From the NCBI GenBank assembly GCA_023458595.1, contig JAEWYT010000199.1, forward strand, positions 1-64,000: a stretch of 64,000 bases of DNA, written 5' to 3'. Positions 7,826 to 16,090 of the stretch are shown here, in pieces. Every line of letters starts with the position of its first letter. Within the stretch, counting starts at the first letter, position 1. The DNA comes from Pseudomonadota bacterium. GTDB lineage: Bacteria > Pseudomonadota > Alphaproteobacteria > Rhizobiales > Tepidamorphaceae. A program made the position numbers and the translations under genes. The notes under the pieces were generated by a model. That model saw only the letters and a program-made list of their open reading frames with translations, had not been told where the DNA came from and made no database searches.

Positions 7826-8467
7826 ATGACCGGCACCATCTGGTACACCTGCACGCTATACGGCGACGCCCTGTCATTGCCGTTCCGCTACGATCCCGAC
7901 TTCGTCGACGGCGAGAAGCTGCAATCCGTGGACAATCGGAACTGGGCGGGCGAGGTCCTCCCGCGCGAGGCGTTTCCGGCCAAGCTGGTGGAACCGCACG
8001 AGGAGGATCCGGAGTACCGGGTGGCGCTGAAGCAGCGCCTCGCGTCCCTGCCCGACCTGTTCGATTCCGCCGTGGTCGTGGTCTCGAAACGGGTCGTGGA
8101 CGTTCTGTCCCGGTTCGACATGGGACAGGGGCATTTCTATCCGATGTCGCTCGTTTCGGAGCGCGGAGATCCGTTGCCCGGCGAATTCTTCGCCTGGAAC
8201 TTCGGCAACACGAAGCCGACGATCCTGCCCGGGCAATCCGCGAACCTTCAGGAAAACCGGCTTCGCAGCGGAACGCTGTATCGTCCGCCCATGCCCGGGA
8301 TCGAGGGGCACGTGGCCGTCTCCGCTTCCGCGCTGGCGGGGCCGGACGCGTGGGTCGAGTGGCGCATGCGCCAGACCCTTTTCGTCACCGGCGGAGTGGC
8401 CGACGCCTTGAGCACAGCAGGGCTTTCGGAGGCGTTCCGGTTTGCCGAAGCCAGGATCGTCGGCTGA
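7826..8467 (+). CDS. Orphan Imm11/DUF1629-like immunity-family protein
   Basis: A 213-residue soluble protein with features I associate with the Imm11 (DUF1629) group of polymorphic-toxin immunity proteins: a short N-terminal IWYTCTL strand, a central VVVVSKRVVDVLSRFDMG followed by HFYPMSLV, and a C-terminal LFVTGGVADALSTAGL then FRFAEARIV. No toxin, Rhs, VgrG or secretion gene is nearby, so it is either an orphan immunity gene or a homologue with another role. The frame is open upstream to 7658, inside the MITE-like element; the ATG at 7826 is chosen because the conserved region begins there. Family assignment is from pattern recognition and is moderate. Confidence 0.6.
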   Translation: MTGTIWYTCTLYGDALSLPFRYDPDFVDGEKLQSVDNRNWAGEVLPREAFPAKLVEPHEEDPEYRVALKQRLASLPDLFDSAVVVVSKRVVDVLSRFDMGQGHFYPMSLVSERGDPLPGEFFAWNFGNTKPTILPGQSANLQENRLRSGTLYRPPMPGIEGHVAVSASALAGPDAWVEWRMRQTLFVTGGVADALSTAGLSEAFRFAEARIVG

Positions 8468-8510
8468 GAATGGTGCCGCCACGCCGGATCCGCGACGAGC
8501 CTGTCCCGGG

Positions 8511-8918
8511 CTAGTATTCCGGCCCGCGTCCGAGATAGCGCGGCAGGTCGTCCTGGATGTGCAGCCAGGGCACCTCGTCCTCGACCCAGACGTGGCTCAC
8601 CGGCGGCACGAGGTCCGGCCGGTCGAGCAGGCCGATATTGACGTCGACGACCTTCGGGTTGTTCTGCGCGCGGTATTCGAACTGCGCGCCGCAGGTCGGA
8701 CAGAAGCGCCGCTCGCCCCATTCGCTCGAATGAAAGACGCTCGGCTCTCCGACTATGTACGCGAATCCGTGGATCGGCACGGTCGCCCAGGCGAGCATCA
8801 CCGCGCCGGTGGTGAGCCGGCACAGGCCGCAATGGCAGTAGCCCGCGTCGATCGGCGGGACGGTGATTTCGTAGCGGATGCTTCCGCAGGCGCAGCCGCC
8901 CGTCAGAGGCAGTTCCAT
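8511..8918 (-). CDS. GFA-family (CENP-V type) zinc-binding protein
   Basis: A 135-residue GFA-fold protein with the zinc-binding cysteines of this family: GGCACG near the N-terminus, CHCGLC at about 28-33 and FCPTCGAQF at about 73-81. The type member, Gfa, aids the glutathione-formaldehyde reaction in some bacteria, but most homologues have no proven activity. It follows the potI-type permease on the minus strand and is probably the last gene of that transcript. An ATG at 8945 would add nine residues and overlap the potI stop; the start at 8918 fits the conserved domain better. A link to formaldehyde from demethylation in this cluster is only an inference. Confidence 0.8.
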   Translation of the reverse strand: MELPLTGGCACGSIRYEITVPPIDAGYCHCGLCRLTTGAVMLAWATVPIHGFAYIVGEPSVFHSSEWGERRFCPTCGAQFEYRAQNNPKVVDVNIGLLDRPDLVPPVSHVWVEDEVPWLHIQDDLPRYLGRGPEY

Positions 8919-8937
8919 ATGCTTGATACGTCGAGGC

Positions 8938-9780
8938 TCAGGCATTCTCCGCGATTGCTCTCTGGCTTTCGGCAAGCCGTCGCGCCTGCACGCGATTCAT
9001 GATGACGGTGCCGGTCACGACGACCACCGTGACGACGACGATGATGATCGTCGCCAAGGCATTGATATCCGGCGTAATTCCAAGCTTGACCTTCGAGAAG
9101 ATCACCATCGGCAGCGTACTCGCGCCGGGGCCGGATGTGAAGGTCGCGATGACGAGATCGTCGAGCGACAGGGTAAAGGACAAGAGCCAGCCCGAGACCA
9201 TCGCCGGGATCAGCAGGGGAACCGTGATGTCGACGAGCACCCGCAACGGGCGCGAGCCGAGGTCCATCGCCGCCTCTTCCAGCGACTCGTCGATCTGGGT
9301 CAGCCGCGACTGGATGATGACCGCCACATAGGCCATGCAGAAGGTGATGTGGGCGATCATGATCGTCACCATGCCGCGCCCGGCGGGCCAGCCGATCGCG
9401 CCCTCCATGGCGACGAACAGGAGGAGCAGCGACAGGCCGGTGATGACCTCCGGCATGACGAGCGGCGCCGTGACCATGCCGGAGAACAGCACGCGGCCCC
9501 GGAACCGGCCGAAGCGGGCGAGCGCCAGGCCCGCCATCGTTCCGAGCACGGTCGCCGCGGTCGCCGCGACCGCCGCGATCTTCAGGCTGAGGAGCGCGGC
9601 GCTGATGATCAGGTCGTTCTGGAACAGCTCGAAATACCACTTGGTCGAGAAGCCGCCCCAGACGGTCGCCAGCCGCGAGGCGTTGAACGAGTAGAACATC
9701 ATCGTGAAGATCGGCCCGTAGAGGAACACGAAGCCGAAGATCAGCCAGGCGGTGAGGAACGCGGAGCGGTTCTGGTTCAT
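8938..9780 (-). CDS. potI: Polyamine-type ABC transporter permease (PotI-like)
   Basis: A 280-residue inner-membrane permease with about six helices and the binding-protein-dependent signature LEEAAMDLGSRPLRVLVDIT at about residues 165-184. It should pair with the PotH-like subunit to carry putrescine-like cations. Length and order (PotF 369, PotG 385, PotH 321, PotI 280 residues) match the E. coli potFGHI operon closely. The start at 9780 overlaps the potH stop by four bases (ATGA coupling). Confidence 0.85.
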   Translation of the reverse strand: MNQNRSAFLTAWLIFGFVFLYGPIFTMMFYSFNASRLATVWGGFSTKWYFELFQNDLIISAALLSLKIAAVAATAATVLGTMAGLALARFGRFRGRVLFSGMVTAPLVMPEVITGLSLLLLFVAMEGAIGWPAGRGMVTIMIAHITFCMAYVAVIIQSRLTQIDESLEEAAMDLGSRPLRVLVDITVPLLIPAMVSGWLLSFTLSLDDLVIATFTSGPGASTLPMVIFSKVKLGITPDINALATIIIVVVTVVVVTGTVIMNRVQARRLAESQRAIAENA

Positions 9781-10742
9781 GCCTTCTCCGCCTCCGCCTG
9801 CTTCATCTGGTAGTGCTGGAAGGCGAGGATCGGGATCACCAGCAGGAGCAGCAGCACGATCGCCACGGCGGACGCGAGCGGCCAGTCGCGGTTCGTGTAG
9901 AACTCGTCGAACAGCACCCGTCCGATCATCGGGCTCGACGGGCTGCCGAGGAGGGCCGGGATTACGTACTCGCCGGTCGCCGGAATGAACACGAGCAGCG
10001 CGCCCGCCACGATGCCCGGGATCGAAAGGGGCAGGGTGACGTCGACGAACACGCGCCAGGGCCGCGAGCCCAGATCCATCGCCGCCTCGACCAGGCTCAT
10101 GTCCATCTTCTCGAGGTTCACGTAGATCGGCAGGATCATGAACGGCACGTAGGAATAGACGATGCCCACATAGACCGCGAAGTCGGTGTTCATCATGGTG
10201 ACCGGCTGGTCGAGGATGCCGAGCCCGACCAGCACGTTGTTGATTACGCCCTGTTTGTTGAGAAGCCCCATCCAGGCGTAGATCCTGAGCAGGAACGACG
10301 TCCAGAACGGCAGGATGACGAGCAGCAGCAGCATGTTGCGCGTCGCCGGCGCGGAGCGGGCGATGCCGTAGGCGATCGGATAGCCGATGACGAGGCAGAG
10401 CGCGGTCGAGATCGTCGCGATCTTCAGGGAGTTCAGGTAGCCGACGACGTAGAGCGGATCCTCGAAGATGAACCGGTAGTTCAGGAAATTCAGGGAGATC
10501 TGCAGCGCCCCGTCCGTGGTCCATTCCCATAGCGACGTGTAGGGCGGACGCGCGATCACCGAGACGGCGAAGCTGAGCTTCAGGATGATCAGGAACGGCA
10601 CCAGGAAGAACAGCAGCAGCCAGACGTAGGGAACCCCCGCGATCAGGCCGCGCCAGCTCTCGGTCAGGGCGCGGCCGATGCGCTTGGCGAGGCTCGGCTG
10701 CCGCGTCTCGGCGATGTCGATGGACGACGCTTCCATGCTCAC
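9777..10742 (-). CDS. potH: Polyamine-type ABC transporter permease (PotH-like)
   Basis: A 321-residue inner-membrane permease with an N-terminal cytoplasmic stretch of about 30 residues, six predicted helices and the EAA loop LVEAAMDLGSRPWRVFVDVT. The sequence ARSAPATRNMLLLLVILPFWTS preceding helix 3 is typical of PotB/PotH proteins. It is four-base coupled to potI and begins 13 bp after potG, so the transporter genes are one operon. Substrate could be a polyamine or another organic cation, given the unusual catabolic neighbours. Confidence 0.86.
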   Translation of the reverse strand: MSMEASSIDIAETRQPSLAKRIGRALTESWRGLIAGVPYVWLLLFFLVPFLIILKLSFAVSVIARPPYTSLWEWTTDGALQISLNFLNYRFIFEDPLYVVGYLNSLKIATISTALCLVIGYPIAYGIARSAPATRNMLLLLVILPFWTSFLLRIYAWMGLLNKQGVINNVLVGLGILDQPVTMMNTDFAVYVGIVYSYVPFMILPIYVNLEKMDMSLVEAAMDLGSRPWRVFVDVTLPLSIPGIVAGALLVFIPATGEYVIPALLGSPSSPMIGRVLFDEFYTNRDWPLASAVAIVLLLLLVIPILAFQHYQMKQAEAEKA

Positions 10743-10755
10743 GGCGCCGCCTCCC

Positions 10756-11913
10756 CTATTCCGTCAGCACCAGGGCCGAGGTCGGGCTCCACGACAGCCA
10801 GACGTCGTCGTCCCAGTCGACCTGGCGCTCGTTGTCGCGGGCGCGGCGGACGTTCTGATGGCTGATCAGCACGATGCGGCCCGACGGCAGTTTCACCCGG
10901 TAGAGCGAGCGGTCGCCGAAATAGCCGAGATCCAGAACCTGACCGTGCAGCGCGTTGGCGCTTCTGTCGGCGGGCGCGTCGCGGCCGATCGACACCTTCT
11001 CCGGCCGCACCGCCACCGAGACGGGCGCGCCGAGCTGCACCGAACCGGTATGGGCGACGGTGAGCGGGCTTTCGACCCCCTCCGCCGTCACCGTGACGTT
11101 GCCGTGGTCGACCTGCGTGACGACGCCGTCGAAGAGGTTGATCGAGCCGATGAAGTCGGCGGTGAAGCGGCAGTTCGGGTATTCGTAGATGTCGGTCGGA
11201 GCGCCGACCTGCATGATCGAGCCGCGGTCCATCACCGCGATGCGCGTCGACAACGTCATTGCCTCTTCCTGGTCGTGGGTGACGACGACGAAGGTGACGC
11301 CGACCTTGTACTGGATGTTCATCAGCTCGAACTGCGTCTGCTCCCTGAGCTTCTTGTCGAGCGCGCCGAGCGGCTCGTCGAGCAGCAGGAGCTTCGGCCT
11401 CTTGGAGAGCGCGCGGGCGAGGGCGACGCGCTGGCGCTGGCCGCCGGACAGCTGGTGCGGTTTGCGCTTTGCGTAGTCGGTGAGCTGTACGAGTTCGAGC
11501 ATCTCGCGGATGCGGTCCTGCACCTCCGCCTTGCTCATCTTCTCGTGCTTCAGCCCGTAGCCGACGTTCTGCTCCACGTTCATGTGCGGAAACAGGGCGT
11601 AGGACTGGAACATCATGTTCACCGGCCGCTCGTAGGGCGGCACGTTGGTCATGTCCTGCCCGTCGATGAACACCCGGCCCATGGTCGGGTTCTCGAAGCC
11701 GGCGAGGATGCGCAGGAGCGTGGTCTTGCCGCAGCCCGATCCGCCGAGCAGGCAGAACAGCTCGCCGCGGTAGATCTTCAGCGAGACGTCGTTGACGGCG
11801 ATGAAGTCGCCGAACTTCTTGGTGACCGAGTCGATTTCGACAGACGCTCTGGCCTTCGGATCGAGCCAGGGCTTTTCCTTGTAGTCCGGGAACTGCTGCT
11901 GTGTCGCCGCCAT
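10756..11913 (-). CDS. potG: Polyamine-type ABC transporter ATPase (PotG/PotA-like)
   Basis: A 385-residue ATPase that powers the adjacent permeases. It has Walker A GGSGCGKTT, the signature LSGGQRQRVALARAL, Walker B LLLLDEPLGALD, and a C-terminal TOBE regulatory domain from about residue 260. The start at 11913 gives MAATQQQ, the usual length for PotG. The frame is open to 11982, but that part crosses the terminator hairpin at 11934-11978 and is unlikely to be coding. It follows the binding-protein gene across that hairpin. Confidence 0.86.
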   Translation of the reverse strand: MAATQQQFPDYKEKPWLDPKARASVEIDSVTKKFGDFIAVNDVSLKIYRGELFCLLGGSGCGKTTLLRILAGFENPTMGRVFIDGQDMTNVPPYERPVNMMFQSYALFPHMNVEQNVGYGLKHEKMSKAEVQDRIREMLELVQLTDYAKRKPHQLSGGQRQRVALARALSKRPKLLLLDEPLGALDKKLREQTQFELMNIQYKVGVTFVVVTHDQEEAMTLSTRIAVMDRGSIMQVGAPTDIYEYPNCRFTADFIGSINLFDGVVTQVDHGNVTVTAEGVESPLTVAHTGSVQLGAPVSVAVRPEKVSIGRDAPADRSANALHGQVLDLGYFGDRSLYRVKLPSGRIVLISHQNVRRARDNERQVDWDDDVWLSWSPTSALVLTE

Positions 11914-11933
11914 CGTCGACCCCCACCCGTCAA

Positions 11934-11978
11934 CAAAAAGCCCTCCCCCGCCCCGGCTGGCCGGGATGGAGAAGGGCT
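11934..11978 (-). terminator. Hairpin plus T-run between potF and potG
   Basis: Read on the minus strand, AGCCCTTCTCC and GGGGAGGGCT form a long GC-rich stem with an internal CCGG/CCGG pairing, followed by TTTTT. It lies just after the potF stop and just before potG. This is the normal place for a partial terminator or 3' stabiliser that makes the binding protein more abundant than the membrane subunits. Confidence 0.7.
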
Positions 11979-12019
11979 GCACTGCCAGGCACGTGCGCCA
12001 CCGGGCGCACAGCGGTTCT

Positions 12020-13129
12020 TTACTGACCCGTCTTCATCTTGCTCCACGCGCGCACGCGGGCGCGATCGGCGGCACGGTCGAGGACCTTGTTGGTCCACAG
12101 CCGCGACTGGACTTCCTCGTCGGGATAGATCGCCGGGTCGTCCAGGATCTCCTGCTCGACGAATTCCGCCGCGTCCTTGTTGGCGTTGGCGTAGTAGGTG
12201 TAGTTCGTCGCGTCGGCGATCACCTTGGGCTGCAGCATGTAGTTGATGAACTTGTAGGCGTTTTCCTTGTGCGGCGCGTCGGCGGGGATCGCCCAGGTGT
12301 CGAACCAGGCCGGCGAGCCGGTCTTCGGCACGTAGTAGGCGAGGTTGATGTCGACGCCGGCCTCCTCGGCACGCGCCGTCGCGGTCGCGTAGTCGCCCGA
12401 CCAGTTGTTGACGACGCACAGCTCCTTGTTAGGCAGGGCGTTCAGGTAGTTCGCCGAGTCGAAGGTCTTGACGTACTGGCGCACCGGCTCGAAGGCGGCG
12501 ACCACGGCCTCGTAGTCGGCCGGGTCCTCGGAGTTCGGGTCCTTGCCGATATAGGACAGGATCATCGGAATCACGTCGCGCGGGCTCTCCAGGATGGAGA
12601 TGCCGCAGTCGGCCACCTTGGCGGCGAGCTCGGGCTTCATGACGATGTCCAGGGTGTCGAGCGGCGCGTCGTCGCCGAGGCGCTCGGCCACCATGTCCGT
12701 ATTGTAGGTGATGCCGGTGGTGCCCCACATGTAGGGAACGGCATACTCGTTGCCCGGATCCCAGCCCTCCATCACCTTCAAGATCGTCGGATCGAGGTGC
12801 TCCCAGCCGGGCAGCTTCGACTTGTCGAGCTTCTCGAAGATGCCGGCGGCGACGAACTCGGGGATCTTCGAACCCGAATGCAGCACCACGTCGTAGCCCG
12901 ACGATCCGGCGAGCAGCTTCGCTTCCTCGGTCTCGGAGGCGTCGTAGGTGTCGTAGACGACCTTGATGCCCGTTTCCTTCTCGAAGTCGGCGATGGTGTT
13001 CTCGCCGATATAGTCGACCCAGTTGTAGACGTGGACGACGTTGTCCTGCGCCGTCGCCGGCAGCGCGGCGAGCGGCAGCAGGGCAGCGCCGAGCGCCAGC
13101 CGGCGTATGTGCTTGAACGAGTCGGTCAT
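12020..13129 (-). CDS. potF: Polyamine-type periplasmic binding protein (PotF-like)
   Basis: A 369-residue solute-binding protein with a Sec signal peptide ending near ATAQ (about residue 28). The mature start VVHVYNWVDYIGENTIADFE and the region GIKVVYDTYDASE closely resemble PotF. PotF captures putrescine in the periplasm for the PotGHI importer. It is followed by a hairpin that probably tunes the SBP-to-transporter ratio. It starts 106 bp after the acyl-CoA dehydrogenase stop and may be transcribed with it. The ligand may be a methylated or otherwise modified amine rather than putrescine; sequence alone does not settle this. Confidence 0.87.
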   Translation of the reverse strand: MTDSFKHIRRLALGAALLPLAALPATAQDNVVHVYNWVDYIGENTIADFEKETGIKVVYDTYDASETEEAKLLAGSSGYDVVLHSGSKIPEFVAAGIFEKLDKSKLPGWEHLDPTILKVMEGWDPGNEYAVPYMWGTTGITYNTDMVAERLGDDAPLDTLDIVMKPELAAKVADCGISILESPRDVIPMILSYIGKDPNSEDPADYEAVVAAFEPVRQYVKTFDSANYLNALPNKELCVVNNWSGDYATATARAEEAGVDINLAYYVPKTGSPAWFDTWAIPADAPHKENAYKFINYMLQPKVIADATNYTYYANANKDAAEFVEQEILDDPAIYPDEEVQSRLWTNKVLDRAADRARVRAWSKMKTGQ

Positions 13130-13235
13130 CGTTCCTCTCTCCTGTTATTGGTTCATGAAGGCGATCGGCCTGTTGTCGTTCTTGGAGCACCGCGGCCGTC
13201 GGCGTCGTCCCCCATTGTTTCCGTGAAATCCGCCC

Positions 13236-14417
13236 TTACGCAAACCCAATCGTTCCGGCGAGCCCCCGCTTCGACAACCCGTTGGCGATGATGAGCCGCT
13301 GGATCTCGCTGGTCCCCTCCCAGATCCGGTCGACCCTGAGCTCGCGGTAGAAGCGCTCGGCGACGTTCTCGCGCATGTAGCCCCGCCCGCCGAAGATCTG
13401 CACCGCCCGGTCGGCGATCCGCCCCGTCGCCTCCGAGGCGAGCAGCTTGGCGACCGAGCAGCGCGCGTGCAGGATTTTGAGGTCGAGGCCGCGGTCGTGC
13501 GCCTCCGCCGCCTCGTAGGTGACGAGCCGGGCGGCGTGCAGGTCGACGACGCAATCGGCGAGCATCGCCTGGATCAGCTGGTGCTCGATGATCGGTGTGC
13601 CGCCGATGACGCGGGCCTTGGCGAACCCGGTCGCCTCCTCGATCAGCCGCTCGCCGGCCCCGCAGGCGCGCGCGGCGATCATCAGCCGCTCGCGGCGGAA
13701 CCAGGCGTAGGTGTAGTCCATGCCCTCGCCTTCCGCCCCGATCAGGTTCTCTGGCGCGACCTTGACGCCCTCGAAGCGCAGCACCGGGTGGTGGTGGCGG
13801 TAGGTATGGGTGTAGGCGGGATTGCGGAGGGTCGAGATGCCCTCGGCGTCGGCGTCGACGAAGAACAGGCCGTGCGCGCCGGCATTCGGTCCGTCGGCGA
13901 TCTTCGCCTGCACCAGGATCGTGTCGGCCAGGTTGGCGCTGGTGACGTGCCACTTCACTCCGTCGATGACGTACTGGTTGCCCTCCTTGCGGGCGGTCGC
14001 CTGGATGTCGTCGACGTTCGAGCCCGCGCCCTCCTCCGTGATCGCGTAGCAGAAGTGCTTCTCGCCCCGCATCATCGGCAGGACGAAGCGCTCGATCTGG
14101 CCGTCGTTGCAGGCCTCGAACATCCAGCTCTGCGCTTCGGGGTAGCACCAGCCGAGCGCGTTGGTGACGCGGCCGATCTGCTCGGCGGCGGCGACCTGGT
14201 CGAGCACCGGCACGGCGAGCCCGCCCCACTCCTTCGGCACGTCGAGGCGCGACATGCCGAGTTCGATGGCCGTCTTCTCGTGCCGGGCGGCGATCTCGGC
14301 CGGGATCTCGCCGTCGTTCATCTCCGCCTCGACCTCCCAGGGAATGAGCTCCTCGTCGACGAACCGGCGGATGCGGGACTGCCAATCGAGGGCGCTGGGA
14401 GTGAGGGTGAAGCTCAT
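13236..14417 (-). CDS. Acyl-CoA dehydrogenase
   Basis: A 393-residue FAD-dependent acyl-CoA dehydrogenase that would oxidise the alpha-beta bond of a CoA thioester. Visible motifs are CYAITEEGAGSNVDD (FAD/substrate loop), the C-terminal QIFGGRGYMRENVAERFYRE and RIWEGTSEIQRLIIANGL, which carries the usual GTSE segment. Its ATG overlaps the stop of the BetI-like gene by four bases, so both come from one transcript. The substrate is unknown; the transporter, the ligase of the divergent operon and the regulator point to an amine-derived or betaine-type acid rather than a fatty acid. Confidence 0.88.
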   Translation of the reverse strand: MSFTLTPSALDWQSRIRRFVDEELIPWEVEAEMNDGEIPAEIAARHEKTAIELGMSRLDVPKEWGGLAVPVLDQVAAAEQIGRVTNALGWCYPEAQSWMFEACNDGQIERFVLPMMRGEKHFCYAITEEGAGSNVDDIQATARKEGNQYVIDGVKWHVTSANLADTILVQAKIADGPNAGAHGLFFVDADAEGISTLRNPAYTHTYRHHHPVLRFEGVKVAPENLIGAEGEGMDYTYAWFRRERLMIAARACGAGERLIEEATGFAKARVIGGTPIIEHQLIQAMLADCVVDLHAARLVTYEAAEAHDRGLDLKILHARCSVAKLLASEATGRIADRAVQIFGGRGYMRENVAERFYRELRVDRIWEGTSEIQRLIIANGLSKRGLAGTIGFA

Positions 14418-15091
14418 GCGGCGGTATCCGTATGCGGCGCCGCGGCCAGCCGCAGGCTGCCCGCGGGCGTGAAGTGGCTCGGGAAGGCGATGCCGAGCTG
14501 GGCGCGGGCCACAGCCAGCGCCTCCTCCCGGCGGAACTCCTTGGGGCTGACCATCAGGTGGTGCCAGAGGCCGTCGAGCATGGCGACGATGCCGCGTGCG
14601 ATCAGCTGCGGGTCGCGGCCGGGTTCGGCGAGGTCCCGGCAGAGACCGATCACCGTGTTCTGGTACTCGTCGTCGTTGGCGCTGCACAGTGCTCGATAGG
14701 TCGGCCGCGACTTCGCCTCGCCCCAGAACGCGCCCCAGGCCGCGAGCTTCCGCTGCGTGCACACCTTCCGGTCGAAATCGGCGGCGACCAGTGCCGAGAG
14801 CCGCTCGGCCGGTCCGGGCCCCGCCGCCTTCAGCGCCTCGCGCCAGTGGTTGCGATACTCGTCGGAGAGATAACGCAGCGTCTCGACGAGCAGCTTGTCC
14901 TTTGATTCGAAATGGAAATTGACGATGCCGCGCGACAGGCCGGCACCGTCCGCCACCACCGCCGTGGTGGTGGCGTCGTAGCCGCGTTTGGCAAGCGAAT
15001 CGATGGTGGCGTCGATCAGCTCCTGGCGCCGCAGGCTCTTGTCGGCGCGCCGCGCCGCACGTGGTCGCATGGCAAGGGCCTCGGTGGTCAT
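14414..15091 (-). CDS. BetI-like TetR-family repressor
   Basis: A 225-residue regulator with an N-terminal TetR helix-turn-helix (VVADGAGLSRGIVNFHFESK at about 46-65) and a C-terminal ligand domain of the BetI type, with the region RKVCTQRKLAAWGAFWGEA typical of that group. BetI of E. coli senses choline. The gene lies between the methyltransferase and acyl-CoA dehydrogenase genes, overlapping both by four bases. Two copies of TGAA-C/T-GT-N-TGTTCAG at 15959-15999, in front of the operon, resemble BetI operators and probably mediate control of both divergent transcripts. There are no betA/betB genes here, so the ligand is unlikely to be simply choline. Confidence 0.86.
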   Translation of the reverse strand: MTTEALAMRPRAARRADKSLRRQELIDATIDSLAKRGYDATTTAVVADGAGLSRGIVNFHFESKDKLLVETLRYLSDEYRNHWREALKAAGPGPAERLSALVAADFDRKVCTQRKLAAWGAFWGEAKSRPTYRALCSANDDEYQNTVIGLCRDLAEPGRDPQLIARGIVAMLDGLWHHLMVSPKEFRREEALAVARAQLGIAFPSHFTPAGSLRLAAAPHTDTAA

Positions 15092-15891
15092 GCAACCGCC
15101 CCGGTGGCGGGCTTCCTCGCCCGAATATGCGTGGGTCGAAGCTCGCCGGAGTCAAGCACCACTTGCATGGTGCGCCACACTTCCAACTGGCTTTTGATGA
15201 AGGCCTCGTCGGTCATCGCGATGGCCGTCTCGCGCAGGGGGCCGTCGAGGTCTTCCTGCTCCTTCAGCGCGACGTCGCGGTACCAGGCGTTTCGGTCGGT
15301 CGTCCCGATGTCGACGAAGCCGGCTTCTTCGAGCGCTTGCGTGTAGCGCGCCACCGTTGCCATGACGAAGCCGAGCCCCTCGGCGTCGAGATAGCACTGC
15401 ATCTCCGGCGTCGGCTCGCCCTCCTTGCCGGTCAGCCAGTCGCTCACCGCCAGCACGCCGCCGGGTTTCAGCAGCCGGTAGGCATCCGCCGCGAAGGCGT
15501 CCTTGTCCGGGACGTGCAGGATCGAATCCTTGGAGAACACCACGTCGAAGGAACCGTCGGGAAACGGCAGCGGCCCCGGCGCGACCAGCTCGAAGGCAAT
15601 CCGCCCCGCAACCGCCCCACCCTCGCCCTTTCGCCGCGCCTCGTCGATCAGCGCCTCCTCGACGTCGATGCCGACGACCTGCGCAACCGGAAAGCGCTCG
15701 GCGATCAGACGATCGATGCCGCCGAGCCCGCAGCCGATGTCGAGCACCCGCTTTCCCTCGAGGTCGACGCCCGCCAGGACCCGCTCGACCTCCTCGAATC
15801 CGCCCGGGGAAAGAAACCCGTCGCCCCAGATCAATTGCAGGAAGGCCATATGCCCCCCGCCGTATCCAGAACCCTCTGGGTGCTCTGTCAT
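15088..15891 (-). CDS. SAM-dependent methyltransferase, phosphoethanolamine/sarcosine N-methyltransferase-like
   Basis: A 267-residue class I methyltransferase. Motif I VLDIGCGLGGID lies at about 49-60 and the sequence VVFSKDSILHVPDK at about 121-134 closely resembles plant phosphoethanolamine and bacterial glycine-sarcosine N-methyltransferases. The N-terminal GYGGGHMAFLQLIWGDGFLSPGG is a conserved substrate-lid region in this family. It leads a minus-strand operon with the BetI-like repressor and acyl-CoA dehydrogenase (four-base overlaps). An amine N-methyltransferase inside an apparently catabolic regulon is odd; it may act in reverse logic, activating or detoxifying the amine, or methylate another acceptor. 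Confidence 0.82.
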   Translation of the reverse strand: MTEHPEGSGYGGGHMAFLQLIWGDGFLSPGGFEEVERVLAGVDLEGKRVLDIGCGLGGIDRLIAERFPVAQVVGIDVEEALIDEARRKGEGGAVAGRIAFELVAPGPLPFPDGSFDVVFSKDSILHVPDKDAFAADAYRLLKPGGVLAVSDWLTGKEGEPTPEMQCYLDAEGLGFVMATVARYTQALEEAGFVDIGTTDRNAWYRDVALKEQEDLDGPLRETAIAMTDEAFIKSQLEVWRTMQVVLDSGELRPTHIRARKPATGAVA

Positions 15892-16090
15892 AATGATCGT
15901 CTCATTATCATCGCGACAGGACGAACGATAACGTATTCCGAGACTTATGCAAGCTACTTGAACGTATGTTCAGTACAGATTGGCTGAATGTTTGTTCAGT
16001 AAGCTGGACACGCGAGGGGCCGCCGTGGCATCCTTGCGGCGAACCGGGGGCCGTCGCCCCGGCCTTTAAAACGAACAAAACGGTGTCGCC
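15892..16090. promoter_or_regulatory. Divergent regulatory region with two BetI/TetR-type operators
   Basis: The 199-bp region between the methyltransferase (minus) and the aminotransferase (plus) contains TGAACGTATGTTCAG at 15959-15973 and TGAATGTTTGTTCAG at 15985-15999. They are 13 of 15 identical, each a dyad (TGAA-n6-TTCA), with centres 26 bp apart. The TTGAAC...GTTCA pattern resembles BetI operators, and the cluster encodes a BetI-like protein. The section from about 15900 to 16000 is AT-rich and should contain both promoters. Confidence 0.65.
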
